A stretch of DNA of 64,000 nt from an uncultured Clostridia bacterium (GTDB lineage: Bacteria; Bacillota; Clostridia; Monoglobales; Monoglobaceae), in contig CAKSIW010000003.1 in the NCBI GenBank assembly GCA_934463175.1, positions 1 through 64,000 of the forward strand, read 5' to 3'. The position numbers and the translations under genes were made by a program. Numbering within the stretch: the first letter of the stretch is position 1; every line of letters starts with the position of its first letter. Positions 9,688 through 19,888 of the stretch are shown here, one piece after another. Below the pieces are notes generated by a model. It worked only from the letters and a program-made list of their open reading frames with translations. It was not told where the DNA came from and searched no databases.

Positions 9688-12600
9688 TTTTTGCTTTCCT
9701 CCGCAAATTCCAGCAATCCATATATTATCTTTGCCGTTTCTGCCCGTGTGCAGGATTCAAGCGGTCTGAAGCTTCCATCACCGTTTCCTGCCACAATGCC
9801 ATTCTCATACATAAACTCAATCGCCTCAGCCGCATAATCCGATATCAGCTCTGAATCCTGAAACACCTTCTTGCCATTGCTGCTGCCTATAACCTCTGTC
9901 TCATACAATGTGGCATATGCACGAAGCGCCATCACGCACAAATCCTGTCTTGTGAGATGCTCTCCCACCCCAAACATATTCTCGCTAATACCTTTTACAA
10001 TGCCTCTGCCAAATGCCGCTCTGATATATTCCGCATACCATTCGCCATCTTTTACATCGTCAAATTTCATTGCGGAATTCTCGGTCTTTATACCAAATGC
10101 CTCGCAAAGAATCTTCACAAACTGCTCGCGTGTTATATTTCCGTCAGGATTAAAATTTCCCGACGCATCTCCGCTTATTATGTTTTTTTGCTTCAGATAG
10201 TATATATAATTGTATGCCCAGCTATCATTTTCAACATCGACAAACATTGCCGAGTTACTCGGGTCGTATTCGGTATTCGGCGACGCAGTGCCCACCGTTT
10301 CAAATCCAACAACTCCCGTGCCGCCTTTTCCACCCGACACACCTCCGCCCGAAGGCGGCGACTGTGGTATCTCTGCCGCAGCAACGATGGCCGCCGACAG
10401 TTCGTTGATGGTTGAAAAGCTTTGTCTTGCCAATGCTTCATAAACCGCAGACTTGTCGCTCAGCTGAAACATTTTTCCCGTGGCAAGGCCGATTTGCTTG
10501 GCGTTTTGTTCCGTAATCAGTTGCCCGACATATCCCACTCCGCCGACAGACGGACACTCTATGCCCCTGAGTACGATAGCGCTGGTGAAACCATTATACC
10601 ATTCGCAATAGGAGCCAAAATCCTTGCCGAGCATATCTGCATGTATCTTTTTTCTGCCGTCAGAGCTTATATATCTTTTGAATGCATCGTAAAGAGTCAC
10701 TCCGTTTTGGTCTGCATCGAACATATTTAGCTCATGTTCATCAATCAGTCCGCCGTCGTCTTTGCATTGCGCCGTCCCTAAGTTGTAATTCAGAATTCTG
10801 CTGCACAGCTTAAGGATATGCCGTGCGTCATCAACGTCTGTGATTTCCGCTACTGAGCCTTCATCAAGAGTTTTCCTGATAATCCCCGCCAAAAGTGAAT
10901 ATTGGCTACTGTTCGCTCCAATCTGCGTCTCCATTCTGAGTTTTTTCACGAACTCACCGAAGTTGCGTTCAAGCTCCTGCTTCGTTTGGGTCTTGATTCC
11001 GTTAACAGCTGCATCAAGCTCAATCCCCGATGCAAAATATGTTGTTCCGTAGGGTACGGCACTCCCAAAGTCATAGCCTCCGACTAATATGTCATATTCT
11101 CCGTAGTATGTTTCATTAGGAGCTGCAAATACAAAATCGAACGCAAATGTTCCGCCGTTACCTGTCAGTCCTGCGTTAACATATGCATATTTCTCCTCGT
11201 TTTTCTTTTTAACAAGCACCGAAACAATTCGCCCCTGCATTTCCGATTCGCTAACACCACGTATATGAACCGTGCGTACTCCGTCACCCTCGACAGTGTA
11301 TTCCGCCACAGGCAGTCTCTGCATATAAACAACATTGAGCTTTTCTGCGCTGTCTGCTGCAAAAGCTGTTATTTTTACACCCGTGGGTGCGTTGATTGGT
11401 ACGCTGTCTGAAATACCGTCCCTTGTTTCATTTGCCGAAAGGGAGTATTCCTTCACGAATACTCCGTGCACCGTGCCGTCATCTGAATATGCAAGTGCCG
11501 CAAGCAAAACGTTCTGCGTTGCTGCTGTTTTATTTTCTATCCTTGCATCAATCCGGAGTGCACCGTTCTCTGCCTTCGCATCGATTTCCGCCTTAATCTG
11601 TTGCTTTATTTCTATATCGGCAGTCTTTTCCTCCCCGATTTCAACATACGGAGCGTTTGCGCACCTTATTTTCCCTGATATCGTGAGTTTTTTTGTCTCA
11701 TATGTAAAATCATTTAATATAACCGCCTCAACTCCGATTACATCATCTCCCGATTTGATCGGACGTACTATATATTTTGTTTTGTCAAGTCCGTCTATCT
11801 TTATGTATTCATAATCGACACACTCCTCATCAATCGGATTTGTAAACATTGTTTTCACCGTGGTGTCGCAAAGCCCCTGCACCGTATCAATCGATCGAAC
11901 CTCTGTCAGCAATGCGCGAACAACGTCATAATTTGATATTTCTGACACATCGCCTCCCATTTTAACAAAATCCCTTATCAGTCTTTGTATGCGGACTATG
12001 TCATCAATGCAGTATAACGCAGGTTCTTCCGGAAGCGAAGAAATCTGTCCCTCAATCGTTTCTGCTATTTCATCAGTGTCCCATTTGCTGCCCGAAACCG
12101 CCATAACAACAATTTCATCCTCTGTCTCTGCATTCTGAAATTCTATTGACCTTATGCCCTTACATTTTTCAACAACAACTGTATGTGAATACACATATCC
12201 GACACCCCCGTCAATCACTCCATCCCCGCCGTATGCGCCGAATGCCTCCGTGTTTGCCGCACTGCCATCATTGCGCATAAAGCTGCCGAACACGCAGTCA
12301 TTATACTGAGTTGTGCCGTCTGAATATGTGATTATCATTTTTGTATTCGTTTGCCTGTCAGATGCGGAAAATCCCAGAACATGTATTTCAGAAAAAAAAC
12401 CGTCGCTCAAATTAACAGACAAAGAATCCCCCGATGCGCCGTATCTTGCAGCCCTCTTATCTCCTGAAAAATCAACCATGTAAGGTATATTGTTTACACT
12501 CAGCTCGTTGCTGTCACCAAAGCTTGCCTCAATGCCGCTGCGGCTCAGAAGCATACCGCCGACCAGATCTGAATCTGATGTGCACTTCTCAAAATCCGAC

Positions 12601-13508
12601 ACGCTTCCGACAACCACTGCATTTAGGATTTCGCCTAAATCAATTGCCTTAACCGTCTGCTCGTCAAGCACCCTGTAGCTCTTTGAATATACCGCTTCTC
12701 CGTCATAAACGTCACCGTCAACACCTACCGCACTCGGTTTTACGCAGAGCCTTATATATTTTCCGTCTGCACCTTGTGGAACGGTGAGCTCCTTTTCATC
12801 AGAAAGCACTGTCCAGTCAGAGCTTCCGTCATCTGAAATCTGCCATTCATAGCTTGTTCCGTCGGTGTCCGCAAAGTATGGTATACAAATCTCCGCTTTT
12901 GCCTTGGCCTTCCTGCCTGCAGCAAAATAACCGGCTGCACATACTTCTTCTGCGTTTGGTTTTCTTTTTCCCATTTTTATATTGTCCAGAATAAACTTTT
13001 TATTTGTGTCAACATCCAAACCAAAATCTGCCTGAAACACAAGTGTCACAAACTCATTGTCACCTGAATTGAATGCATATCCGTGCTGTTTCCACTTTGT
13101 GCTTCCGTCAGACACTGTGACTACCGGCGAAATTTTGTTTGCACCTCCGAGAGGAAGAGTATTGTTCAAACCGTCAGCGCGGCTTGCAAACATCTGAAAG
13201 TATCCGCCTCCGGGGTTCTTAGCATATGCGGACACATAATATTCCATATTTTTTTCAACCGCCACGGTCTGATACATCTTTGTATATCCGCCGCTTATTT
13301 TCTGCAAAGCACCTGTTCCGCCGTATGCATCTTCTGTTATGCTATATGAACCTACGGTCGGCATCGTCCAATGTTCCGTACCTGCCTCAAAGTCACCGTT
13401 TGAAACTATGTTGTCCATCGCAAAAGCCACTGCTGCATGCAGAATCACTGAAGCTGCAAATGCTGCTGCAGCGACATACATGCTGATTTTTTTCTTTCTG
13501 TCGGTCAT
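9684..13508 (-). CDS. Surface protein with N-terminal CBM-like module and three C-terminal SLH repeats
   Basis: A 1274-residue protein. The signal peptide spans about residues 1-30. A CBM4/9-like sandwich (34-180, NGDFEAGTEHW at its start) matches the modules of the GDSL protein at 1-2826. An Ig-like segment (YEWQISDDGSSDW) and a long beta-rich and helical middle follow. A Gly-rich linker (PPSGGGVSGGKGGTG) leads to three SLH repeats at about 1090-1270: DVENDSWAYNYIYYLKQK, DDVKDGEWYAEYIRAAFGRG and DYAAEAIEFMYENGIVAGNG. The likely role is binding plant polysaccharide at the cell wall. It sits between two beta-helix enzyme genes, 15 bp after the first and overlapping the next gene by 4 bp, so all belong to one transcription unit. 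Confidence 0.9.
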   Translation of the reverse strand: MTDRKKKISMYVAAAAFAASVILHAAVAFAMDNIVSNGDFEAGTEHWTMPTVGSYSITEDAYGGTGALQKISGGYTKMYQTVAVEKNMEYYVSAYAKNPGGGYFQMFASRADGLNNTLPLGGANKISPVVTVSDGSTKWKQHGYAFNSGDNEFVTLVFQADFGLDVDTNKKFILDNIKMGKRKPNAEEVCAAGYFAAGRKAKAKAEICIPYFADTDGTSYEWQISDDGSSDWTVLSDEKELTVPQGADGKYIRLCVKPSAVGVDGDVYDGEAVYSKSYRVLDEQTVKAIDLGEILNAVVVGSVSDFEKCTSDSDLVGGMLLSRSGIEASFGDSNELSVNNIPYMVDFSGDKRAARYGASGDSLSVNLSDGFFSEIHVLGFSASDRQTNTKMIITYSDGTTQYNDCVFGSFMRNDGSAANTEAFGAYGGDGVIDGGVGYVYSHTVVVEKCKGIRSIEFQNAETEDEIVVMAVSGSKWDTDEIAETIEGQISSLPEEPALYCIDDIVRIQRLIRDFVKMGGDVSEISNYDVVRALLTEVRSIDTVQGLCDTTVKTMFTNPIDEECVDYEYIKIDGLDKTKYIVRPIKSGDDVIGVEAVILNDFTYETKKLTISGKIRCANAPYVEIGEEKTADIEIKQQIKAEIDAKAENGALRIDARIENKTAATQNVLLAALAYSDDGTVHGVFVKEYSLSANETRDGISDSVPINAPTGVKITAFAADSAEKLNVVYMQRLPVAEYTVEGDGVRTVHIRGVSESEMQGRIVSVLVKKKNEEKYAYVNAGLTGNGGTFAFDFVFAAPNETYYGEYDILVGGYDFGSAVPYGTTYFASGIELDAAVNGIKTQTKQELERNFGEFVKKLRMETQIGANSSQYSLLAGIIRKTLDEGSVAEITDVDDARHILKLCSRILNYNLGTAQCKDDGGLIDEHELNMFDADQNGVTLYDAFKRYISSDGRKKIHADMLGKDFGSYCEWYNGFTSAIVLRGIECPSVGGVGYVGQLITEQNAKQIGLATGKMFQLSDKSAVYEALARQSFSTINELSAAIVAAAEIPQSPPSGGGVSGGKGGTGVVGFETVGTASPNTEYDPSNSAMFVDVENDSWAYNYIYYLKQKNIISGDASGNFNPDGNITREQFVKILCEAFGIKTENSAMKFDDVKDGEWYAEYIRAAFGRGIVKGISENMFGVGEHLTRQDLCVMALRAYATLYETEVIGSSNGKKVFQDSELISDYAAEAIEFMYENGIVAGNGDGSFRPLESCTRAETAKIIYGLLEFAEESKK

Positions 13509-13523
13509 AGCATTTCAATCCTT

Positions 13524-16340
13524 TCACAATATAGTTTTTTCCCTTGTCTGTGGAACATTTTCGCCATTCCATACATAAATGCATATTTGTCTTTCTGTTC
13601 CCGAATCAGATGAAATATCTATCTTTTCCGAAAAACTGTATCGCTCTCCGCTTTCATCAGGTAACAGCTTTGCCTTCACAACCGTCTTTAATATGCTGTT
13701 TTCATAAAGCGCCACATAAACATCTACCGTTTCAAGAATTTCATCGGCTTTACATTTTTCAAGCGTTCCCTCCGCAATCACGTAAGATGTCACCGCACTG
13801 TCAACGGTTTCCAACGTATTACCATCCTTATCTTTTATCACAAGATTGCGCAAATCAAATTTCTTTGTTTTGAACATAAACGCACTGCCGCTTGACTCCC
13901 ACTCGCCGGCAAGCTGCCGCATTGTGTTCACGGCATAGACCTTCCAATAATATATGCCCGTTTCGGTTTCCGGAAGGGTATATGTAAAGCAGTTGCCCTC
14001 AACCGTCATGTCCTCAAGGACATTTTCAAACGACGCGTCCGCCGCAATCACAAAGCGGTATTTATCTGCGCCCTGCGCCCGCTCCCAGATAAACTCGGTT
14101 TCATCCTCATCAACATCACACGCTCCGTTTTCGGGGTAGAGCTTCCTGAACGGCTGTTTCTCTATTCGCCCCTTATCTATACCATCCGTCTCTATGCCGA
14201 TTTGATTGATATCAAAGCTTTCCTCACTAGGCAAACCGCTATGTGTACTCAACAGTGTGCTATCCTTTTTTATTCGATAGTCTTGAGCGTCAACGTTTAC
14301 AAATCCGTCAAACTCCGCAAGCGTCACGTTGTTTTCGTTCTCCACTCTGTCAAGCAGCGCTGTTCCTAACGAATTCTTACTGTTTATCGAAACGTTGTCT
14401 CGTATCACCATATTGATGAGCTGTGTGTTATCCTTCTGCGTTGCCTCCGTATACCAGTCGGGAAAGGCTTTAATAAACCCAGGCAACACCTTTTTCACAA
14501 ACTCGTCGTTGCTGCCCAGCAGCTTGTCATATCTTTCTCCGAGAGCCTTGTTACCGTTTTTCCACGTTTCGAGATGTATCCCGTTTCCGCTGTCTATCAC
14601 AATATTGTCATTGACTTTGTTTCCGCTTCCGTGTACGCTTATCGCCTTGTCTCCTCCTCTGATTATATTGTGATGTGCTGTCTGACCGGCAAGCGCATCG
14701 TCCCAATATATCCCTCTGTTGTGTATATACGGCTTGAGCTCCTCACTTACGGGGTCGAAGTCGTGTATGTAGTTGTAGGCTATCTCATTGCCCCTAAATA
14801 CGGATGACCTTCCTCCATACACGTCTCCTGCATCAACACAGTCACGTACTGCGTTACCGAATTCATTATAGCGTATTTTATGATTTATCCCATAATAGAT
14901 AAGCGAGCCCTGCGATGTGTTGTGCGACACATTGTGCTCAACAACCGCACCATTGCCGCCGGTTATCTCCAAAAACTGCCTTTTTATCAGGTTTTTTGAC
15001 GCACATTGATTGACATAGTTGTTCCTGACAACAGGTCCGCCCGACTCCATGGTGTCAGCTCTTCCTCCTGACATAACAAGCGCCGTTGCACCGATGTTGA
15101 AAAACACGTTGCCCTCTGCGCGCCAGTTGTCACCCGCTCCGTATGTGCTTTCTCTCTCGTCCGCAAAAGGTGAGCTTTGCGTTGGCTTCATATATACCGC
15201 ACTGCCTCCGATATCACGGAAGGTGCAGTTCACGATTTCTATATTGTCCGCATCATTTGTTGCATATATTGCATTTGAGCATGTCTGGGAAAAGGTTATT
15301 CCTTCAAATCGTATATAATCTGCGCCATCAAGCTTTATCATATTATCGCGCAGCGTTGCGATTTCCAGCTTGGCATTTTTAAGCCCATACGGCGGATAAT
15401 AGTAGAGAACCAGGCTGTCCTTGTCTACATACCATTCACCCGGAGTGTCAATTTCCTCAAGAAGGTTGAACACCTTCCACCTTCTCGACTGCTTTGATAC
15501 AACCCCGAACGCCGCTCCGTACTTCAACTCTATCACTTTGTTCTCCGTGTCTATATTTCCCATAAGAACCCGATTGTAGCTGTAGTCATACGAGAAAAAA
15601 CCGCCGAGATATGCGTCCTTCGCCCCCGTCCACCTTGACGGATTTTCGTCAAAGTACCGAAATGATCCCCCCGCTGCGTTTATCGAGTTGTAGCCGTTTC
15701 CGCCTGCGGTCACAGGTTCAAACTTTGCAAAGTTTGCAAATCCGTTCGGCCATTCCGACTTCGTCTGCTCCGAATTGTCAAGGAAAATGCTCACATCCTC
15801 TCCCTGGATTTCTTTGTCCGTTTCAGATATCTGGTCGCGCATTACGTCCGGCTTGAACGCATATAGCTTTTCTATTCCTTGCTCCTTAAGGTCTATATAT
15901 CCGACCTTGTCGCGCGAATTTTCCGGAAGGCGTTTCAATATTCCCTTGTCATCAACCTTTTTAAGCTTTGTCACATCCAAAAGCCTCGAGCCTTTGAACA
16001 CAACCTTCTCGCCCTCCGCCGCCTTGTATGTTATAGGGGCTTCTGCCGTTCCCGAATCTGCTTCTGTAAACTTCACTGTGCTGTCAAAACGGTATTCCCC
16101 CTCGTGAAAGGTTACATTTATCGGCCGCGTCCCGCCTGCCTGCTCTGCCGCCTTTTTTCTTGCCGCTTCAAGGCTTGGCACAGGATCGTTCGCTGTACCC
16201 GACGCATTCACTGCGCCGTCCGGCGACACATGGATTTCCACGGCAGCCGTTGTTTCCGGCTCTGCCGATACGGCGGGGCACGCCGTCAGACACACCGCAA
16301 TCGCAATTACTAATGCAAGCTTACTCTTTATACCTCCCAT
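13524..16340 (-). CDS. Secreted beta-helix polysaccharide enzyme (GH141-like), copy B with short C-terminal module
   Basis: A 938-residue protein. I chose ATG 16340 because its context (GAGGTGATGAA ATG) is the same as in copy A. An in-frame start 48 bases upstream overlaps the end of the solute-binding-protein gene. Signal peptide, N-domain, beta-helix and fibronectin-like module are the same as in the 2905-6738 protein. From residue 825 the sequence differs: about 110 residues ending ICIYVWNGENVP, a beta-sandwich resembling the C-terminal modules of the proteins at 1-2826 (VFVWNNLKPL) and 55165-57162 (LFLWVDGTLKPL). GH141-like activity is inferred, and pectin or xylan side chains are plausible substrates. 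It lacks the LamG and stalk domains of copy A and so may be freely secreted while copy A is anchored. Confidence 0.85.
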   Translation of the reverse strand: MGGIKSKLALVIAIAVCLTACPAVSAEPETTAAVEIHVSPDGAVNASGTANDPVPSLEAARKKAAEQAGGTRPINVTFHEGEYRFDSTVKFTEADSGTAEAPITYKAAEGEKVVFKGSRLLDVTKLKKVDDKGILKRLPENSRDKVGYIDLKEQGIEKLYAFKPDVMRDQISETDKEIQGEDVSIFLDNSEQTKSEWPNGFANFAKFEPVTAGGNGYNSINAAGGSFRYFDENPSRWTGAKDAYLGGFFSYDYSYNRVLMGNIDTENKVIELKYGAAFGVVSKQSRRWKVFNLLEEIDTPGEWYVDKDSLVLYYYPPYGLKNAKLEIATLRDNMIKLDGADYIRFEGITFSQTCSNAIYATNDADNIEIVNCTFRDIGGSAVYMKPTQSSPFADERESTYGAGDNWRAEGNVFFNIGATALVMSGGRADTMESGGPVVRNNYVNQCASKNLIKRQFLEITGGNGAVVEHNVSHNTSQGSLIYYGINHKIRYNEFGNAVRDCVDAGDVYGGRSSVFRGNEIAYNYIHDFDPVSEELKPYIHNRGIYWDDALAGQTAHHNIIRGGDKAISVHGSGNKVNDNIVIDSGNGIHLETWKNGNKALGERYDKLLGSNDEFVKKVLPGFIKAFPDWYTEATQKDNTQLINMVIRDNVSINSKNSLGTALLDRVENENNVTLAEFDGFVNVDAQDYRIKKDSTLLSTHSGLPSEESFDINQIGIETDGIDKGRIEKQPFRKLYPENGACDVDEDETEFIWERAQGADKYRFVIAADASFENVLEDMTVEGNCFTYTLPETETGIYYWKVYAVNTMRQLAGEWESSGSAFMFKTKKFDLRNLVIKDKDGNTLETVDSAVTSYVIAEGTLEKCKADEILETVDVYVALYENSILKTVVKAKLLPDESGERYSFSEKIDISSDSGTERQICIYVWNGENVPQTREKTIL

Positions 16341-16351
16341 TTCATCACCTC
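13867..16351. repeat. 2,485-bp direct repeat, copy B
   Basis: This is the partner of 4265-6749. The copies are separated by 7.1 kb holding the two SLH genes and the unique tail of copy B. Left of 13867 the sequence (C-terminal tail) and right of 16351 the sequence (end of the solute-binding-protein gene) are unrelated to the flanks of copy A. Confidence 0.95.
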
Positions 16352-16359
16352 TCTGAATT

Positions 16360-17793
16360 TTACTTATCCTTATTCGCCACCCATTCATTTATCTGACGCT
16401 GAACCTCGTCTTTGATTTTTTCAATTCCTGCGTCCTTTAGTTTTTTTAAGTATTCCTCATACACACTTTCATAAGGCATTGCACCCTTGTATATGTAGCT
16501 ATACTCCGAATTTATTGCGTTGCACTGTGCAACTTCTGTCTGAATATTGCTTATATCAACCTGAAAACCCATAAGTTTTGAGAGCTTTGCGCTTCTGTTT
16601 ATCTCATCGGTTTTCTCCCATGAGCCGAGAACCTGATCTTTGGTATAGAACGCATTGAACTGGTTTCCGAACATCCACTGGTTAGCCATTGTATAGCCTG
16701 TATTTTCCATTCTTGTCACTATGTTGTTCTCATCCTTTGTGTAGTGCTTGCCTTCAATTCCATAAATGAACATATTGTACATTTCCTTATCGGTATTCAT
16801 AAGCTGAATAAACTCCAGCGCCTTGTCGGTATTCTTTGAATTTGCAGATATAGCCAGCACCGCCGCAGTTCCTGCAGCACACTGCACATAAGGCTCATTA
16901 AGAGGAATGTTTAACACGGGCGCATTGTACTTTGCAAACGTTTCCGCCTCATCGCCCGGTTTATATGTGCCGGTAAAGGTTGCATACTTTAGGTTCAGCA
17001 AATCATTATTGTCGTTTGTCGCAGTGAGCACATCCTTACGGATATACCCCTTCTCGTACCAGTCACGCTGTCTTTTCAGGGTATCCCTGTATTCCTGTGT
17101 ATTAACCAGAACCTCAACGTTATAATCATCGGTTGCCTTTTTAACTCCTATTCCGGGCAGTCCACGCAGTGATTCATATGTGAGCAGTTTTGTGAAGCCT
17201 GTTGTCGGTATAACATCCGGCTCATTTTCCTTTATTATCTTCAAGAAGTTTTCAATCTCGTCATAGTTTGTAACATCAGAGAACTTGAAGTTATATTTTT
17301 CAGCCAGCTTTTGCTGAACTCTGACGGAATCCTGAATATACATAATCTGATAGCATGGTACTCCATAAATTTTATCGTTATATTTCACAGAATCCCAGAC
17401 ATATTCGGGTATGGATTCATAAAGCTGCGGAAACTTTTTCAGATTCTCATCAATGCTGCAAAATGCGCCCTTTGAAACCGCATCAAGATATTTGTTTGTC
17501 CAGCTGCTTGCAAAGCATATATCGAAATTTTCACCCGATGAAAACATCATTGTCATCTTCTGATCATATGAACCGATGTCTAGCATATTGAACTTAACCC
17601 TTACCCCGATTTTTTCCTCAAGCTTTTTGTTGAAATCACTCCAAACCATTTCTTGATCCTTCTGTGTCGTTCCGAAAAAATAGAAGCTCAGCTCCGTCGT
17701 CTCGCCCTTCTCGACCGTCCTCTCTTTGCAGCCCGCTGTGCCGAGCACAACAGCTGCCGCCACTGCTAACATTAACACTCTTTTTAATTTCAT
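16360..17793 (-). CDS. Sugar ABC transporter substrate-binding lipoprotein
   Basis: A 477-residue protein with a lipoprotein signal (MKLKRVLMLAVAAAVVLGTAGC, Cys at 22). The family 1 extracellular solute-binding fold follows (TELSFYFFGTTQKDQ; FDICFASSWTNKYLDAVSKG; KIYGVPCYQ), and the C-terminal part resembles DUF3502 found in LipO/YtcQ-type oligosaccharide binding proteins. The start follows AGGAGG. The two permease genes lie directly upstream. No ATPase is encoded here, as is usual for these Firmicute systems, which share a global MsmX-type ATPase. The likely ligands are oligosaccharides released by the enzymes of the same operon. Its stop lies 19 bp before the beta-helix gene. Confidence 0.93.
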   Translation of the reverse strand: MKLKRVLMLAVAAAVVLGTAGCKERTVEKGETTELSFYFFGTTQKDQEMVWSDFNKKLEEKIGVRVKFNMLDIGSYDQKMTMMFSSGENFDICFASSWTNKYLDAVSKGAFCSIDENLKKFPQLYESIPEYVWDSVKYNDKIYGVPCYQIMYIQDSVRVQQKLAEKYNFKFSDVTNYDEIENFLKIIKENEPDVIPTTGFTKLLTYESLRGLPGIGVKKATDDYNVEVLVNTQEYRDTLKRQRDWYEKGYIRKDVLTATNDNNDLLNLKYATFTGTYKPGDEAETFAKYNAPVLNIPLNEPYVQCAAGTAAVLAISANSKNTDKALEFIQLMNTDKEMYNMFIYGIEGKHYTKDENNIVTRMENTGYTMANQWMFGNQFNAFYTKDQVLGSWEKTDEINRSAKLSKLMGFQVDISNIQTEVAQCNAINSEYSYIYKGAMPYESVYEEYLKKLKDAGIEKIKDEVQRQINEWVANKDK

Positions 17794-17832
17794 TTTTAGT
17801 CCTCCTGCTTTTTATATTTGGAAATAAATGTT

Positions 17833-18717
17833 TTATCCTTTTACAGAGCCTACAGTCATGCCCTTTACAAAATACTTTTGGAAAAACGGGAAAACACACA
17901 TCATCGGTCCCGCCGCAACAACAGTCATTGCCATTTTCACCGTTTCGGTCGGTATTGAAAATCCTGTCATATCAACATCCCCTGCCACCGCATATTCTCT
18001 CAGCAGCTCTGCCTGAAGCATAATTCTCTGCAAGAAATACTGCAAGGTCATAAGCTTTTCATCGGTTATGTAAAGGAGAACCGAATACCACTCGTTCCAT
18101 CTCGTCATTGCACCCATAAACGCAACCGTTGCAATAACCGGCTTTGATATAGGCAGGAATATTTTTATAAAAATCAGAATCTCGTTCGCGCCATCAATCC
18201 TTGCCGACTCGCGGAGTGACTGCGGAATCCCCTGAAAAAATGTTCTTATTATAAACACATGCCACGGGCTTATCAGGCTTGGCAAGATCAACACCCATAT
18301 GCTGTTTTTCAGATGTAGGTACTGCGTGATAAAAATATAGCTTGCAACCATTCCGCCGCTGAACAGCATCGTGAAAAACAGAAAAAATGTAACTTGCTTT
18401 CTCAGCTTGAAAGTGTTTACCGCAAGCGCATATCCTATCATCGCCATGAAGAACACTCCCATAGCCGTTCCGACCACCGTTGTTATAATTGTAATTTTAT
18501 ATGCACTGAGTATCTGACCGGGATTCATCAAAATAAACTTATATGCCTGCAAATCCCATGTCTTAGGAATCAACCTGTAACCAAAATCCACTATTTCCTT
18601 TTCGTTTGACAATGACACCGAAACTATCAGCAAAAACGGTATCAGACAGCACAGACTGAATAATGTAAAAACAATTATTGCCACAATTTCGCTCACGCTT
18701 ATTTTTCTTTTTTTCAT
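17833..18717 (-). CDS. Sugar ABC transporter permease, LplC/YtcP type
   Basis: A 294-residue inner-membrane protein with six predicted transmembrane segments. The EAA loop that docks the ATPase is visible as ESARIDGANEILIFIKIFLP. The C-terminus ends in KYFVKGMTVGSVKG, the usual ending of CUT1 LplC-type permeases. I chose ATG 18717 because AAAGGAG lies 8 bases upstream. A TTG six codons earlier would overlap that ribosome site. It pairs with the LplB-type permease encoded just upstream (25 bp gap) and the lipoprotein downstream. Confidence 0.94.
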   Translation of the reverse strand: MKKRKISVSEIVAIIVFTLFSLCCLIPFLLIVSVSLSNEKEIVDFGYRLIPKTWDLQAYKFILMNPGQILSAYKITIITTVVGTAMGVFFMAMIGYALAVNTFKLRKQVTFFLFFTMLFSGGMVASYIFITQYLHLKNSIWVLILPSLISPWHVFIIRTFFQGIPQSLRESARIDGANEILIFIKIFLPISKPVIATVAFMGAMTRWNEWYSVLLYITDEKLMTLQYFLQRIMLQAELLREYAVAGDVDMTGFSIPTETVKMAMTVVAAGPMMCVFPFFQKYFVKGMTVGSVKG

Positions 18718-18742
18718 TACGATATCTCCTTTCAAAGCTAAC

Positions 18743-19705
18743 TCAGAACAATGCCCTATCAGGGTCTTTTCGTTTCACGATAAGGTTGGTCGCCAAAACA
18801 AGGATAAAGCCCACTACTGACTGCAAAAAGCTCACTGCAGATGACATTCCTATATTGCCATTTTCCTTCAGACATCTATAAACATATGTGTCGATAACAT
18901 CTGTTGTTGGATAAAGAATACTGATATTTCGTGTCAACTGATAGAACATTCCGAAGTCGGCTCTGAATATGTTTCCTATTGCAAGAATTGTCAGAATTGT
19001 GATCTGCGGCACAAGCTCCGGCACCGAAATATGGATCGTTTTCTGCCACTTTGTTGCGCCATCAAGATCCGCCGCCTCATAGTACTGCGTATCAATGCCT
19101 ATCAGTGCGGCATAGTAGATGATAAGGTTAATTCCCGTCCCCTTCCACAAGTGAGCCACAGCCAGTATTCCGGGCCATGCTTTCGGCACGGAATACCACT
19201 GAACACCATCAATCCCGAAAGCTCCAAGCACCTGATTTATTATTCCAAGTTCCGGATTCAGGAGCAGATATGACATACAGCCTACAATAACCCACGACAC
19301 AAAGCTCGGTAGAATTGTTATGGACTGAAACGTCTTTATTAGCCGCTTATTTTGTATTTCACAAAGGAACATTGCCATTCCAACCTGAACAATTGTATGC
19401 AGAAAGATGAACAGTGCATTAAGCAAAAGAGTATTACGGGTTATTACCCACGCCGTGTCGGATTTAAAAAAGAACATAAAGTTTTTCAGTCCAATCCATT
19501 CGCTCCCGAATATACCCTGATCATATTGAAAACGTTTAAACGGCAGGATAATTCCTATCATCGGTATGTATGAAAACACAAACACCAGTATGATTGCCGG
19601 CATGCACAAAAGCAACAGCTGCACCGTTTCCGACTTAAACACATTGCCCTTTTTTCGCCTACTCACCGCCTTCTCTATCTTTAAATCCACGCTTGCCTCT
19701 TTCAT
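18743..19705 (-). CDS. Sugar ABC transporter permease, LplB type
   Basis: A 320-residue membrane protein with an N-terminal cytoplasmic tail, six predicted helices and the EAA loop EAADLDGATKWQKTIHISVP. FKRFQYDQGIFGSEWIGLKNF is characteristic of the LplB branch of CUT1 importers. The start follows GAGGTGG. It is the first gene of the long leftward operon and lies divergent from the two-component regulator genes, which suggests that these control it. Family assignment is secure and the sugar specificity is not determinable. Confidence 0.94.
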   Translation of the reverse strand: MKEASVDLKIEKAVSRRKKGNVFKSETVQLLLLCMPAIILVFVFSYIPMIGIILPFKRFQYDQGIFGSEWIGLKNFMFFFKSDTAWVITRNTLLLNALFIFLHTIVQVGMAMFLCEIQNKRLIKTFQSITILPSFVSWVIVGCMSYLLLNPELGIINQVLGAFGIDGVQWYSVPKAWPGILAVAHLWKGTGINLIIYYAALIGIDTQYYEAADLDGATKWQKTIHISVPELVPQITILTILAIGNIFRADFGMFYQLTRNISILYPTTDVIDTYVYRCLKENGNIGMSSAVSFLQSVVGFILVLATNLIVKRKDPDRALF

Positions 19706-19743
19706 AATTCAGCCACCTCTGTACTTTTTTCTTTTCTTTTTTT

Positions 19744-19772
19744 ATCCTAACATATTTCATATATAGTGACAA
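19744..19772 (-). promoter_or_regulatory. Putative promoter of the leftward polysaccharide operon
   Basis: On the minus strand TTGTCA (19772-19767) and TAGGAT (19749-19744) are separated by 17 bp and lie about 40 bp upstream of the LplB start. It is a weaker match than the divergent promoter, as expected for an activator-dependent promoter. Confidence 0.5.
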
Positions 19773-19826
19773 GGTAACATTATTTAGAAGCATCGGGCAC
19801 AAAATTACGATTATACCCTGTATATA

Positions 19827-19855
19827 TTGACACATAGAAATGTAAGATTTATAAT
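19827..19855 (+). promoter_or_regulatory. Consensus sigma-A promoter of the two-component operon
   Basis: TTGACA (19827-19832), a 17-bp spacer and TATAAT (19850-19855) match the consensus perfectly. Transcription should begin near 19862, leaving a short leader before the ribosome site GGGAGG at 19875-19880. Confidence 0.88.
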
Positions 19856-19888
19856 ATATTATACGTTCTTGCGAGGGAGGTAATTTTT

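Noticed and set aside
80..16400. Dozens of plus-strand open frames of 60-160 codons opposite the long leftward genes
   Set aside because: They lie antisense to clear coding regions, have no ribosome sites and show no family similarity; those inside the 2,485-bp repeat simply recur at the same offset.
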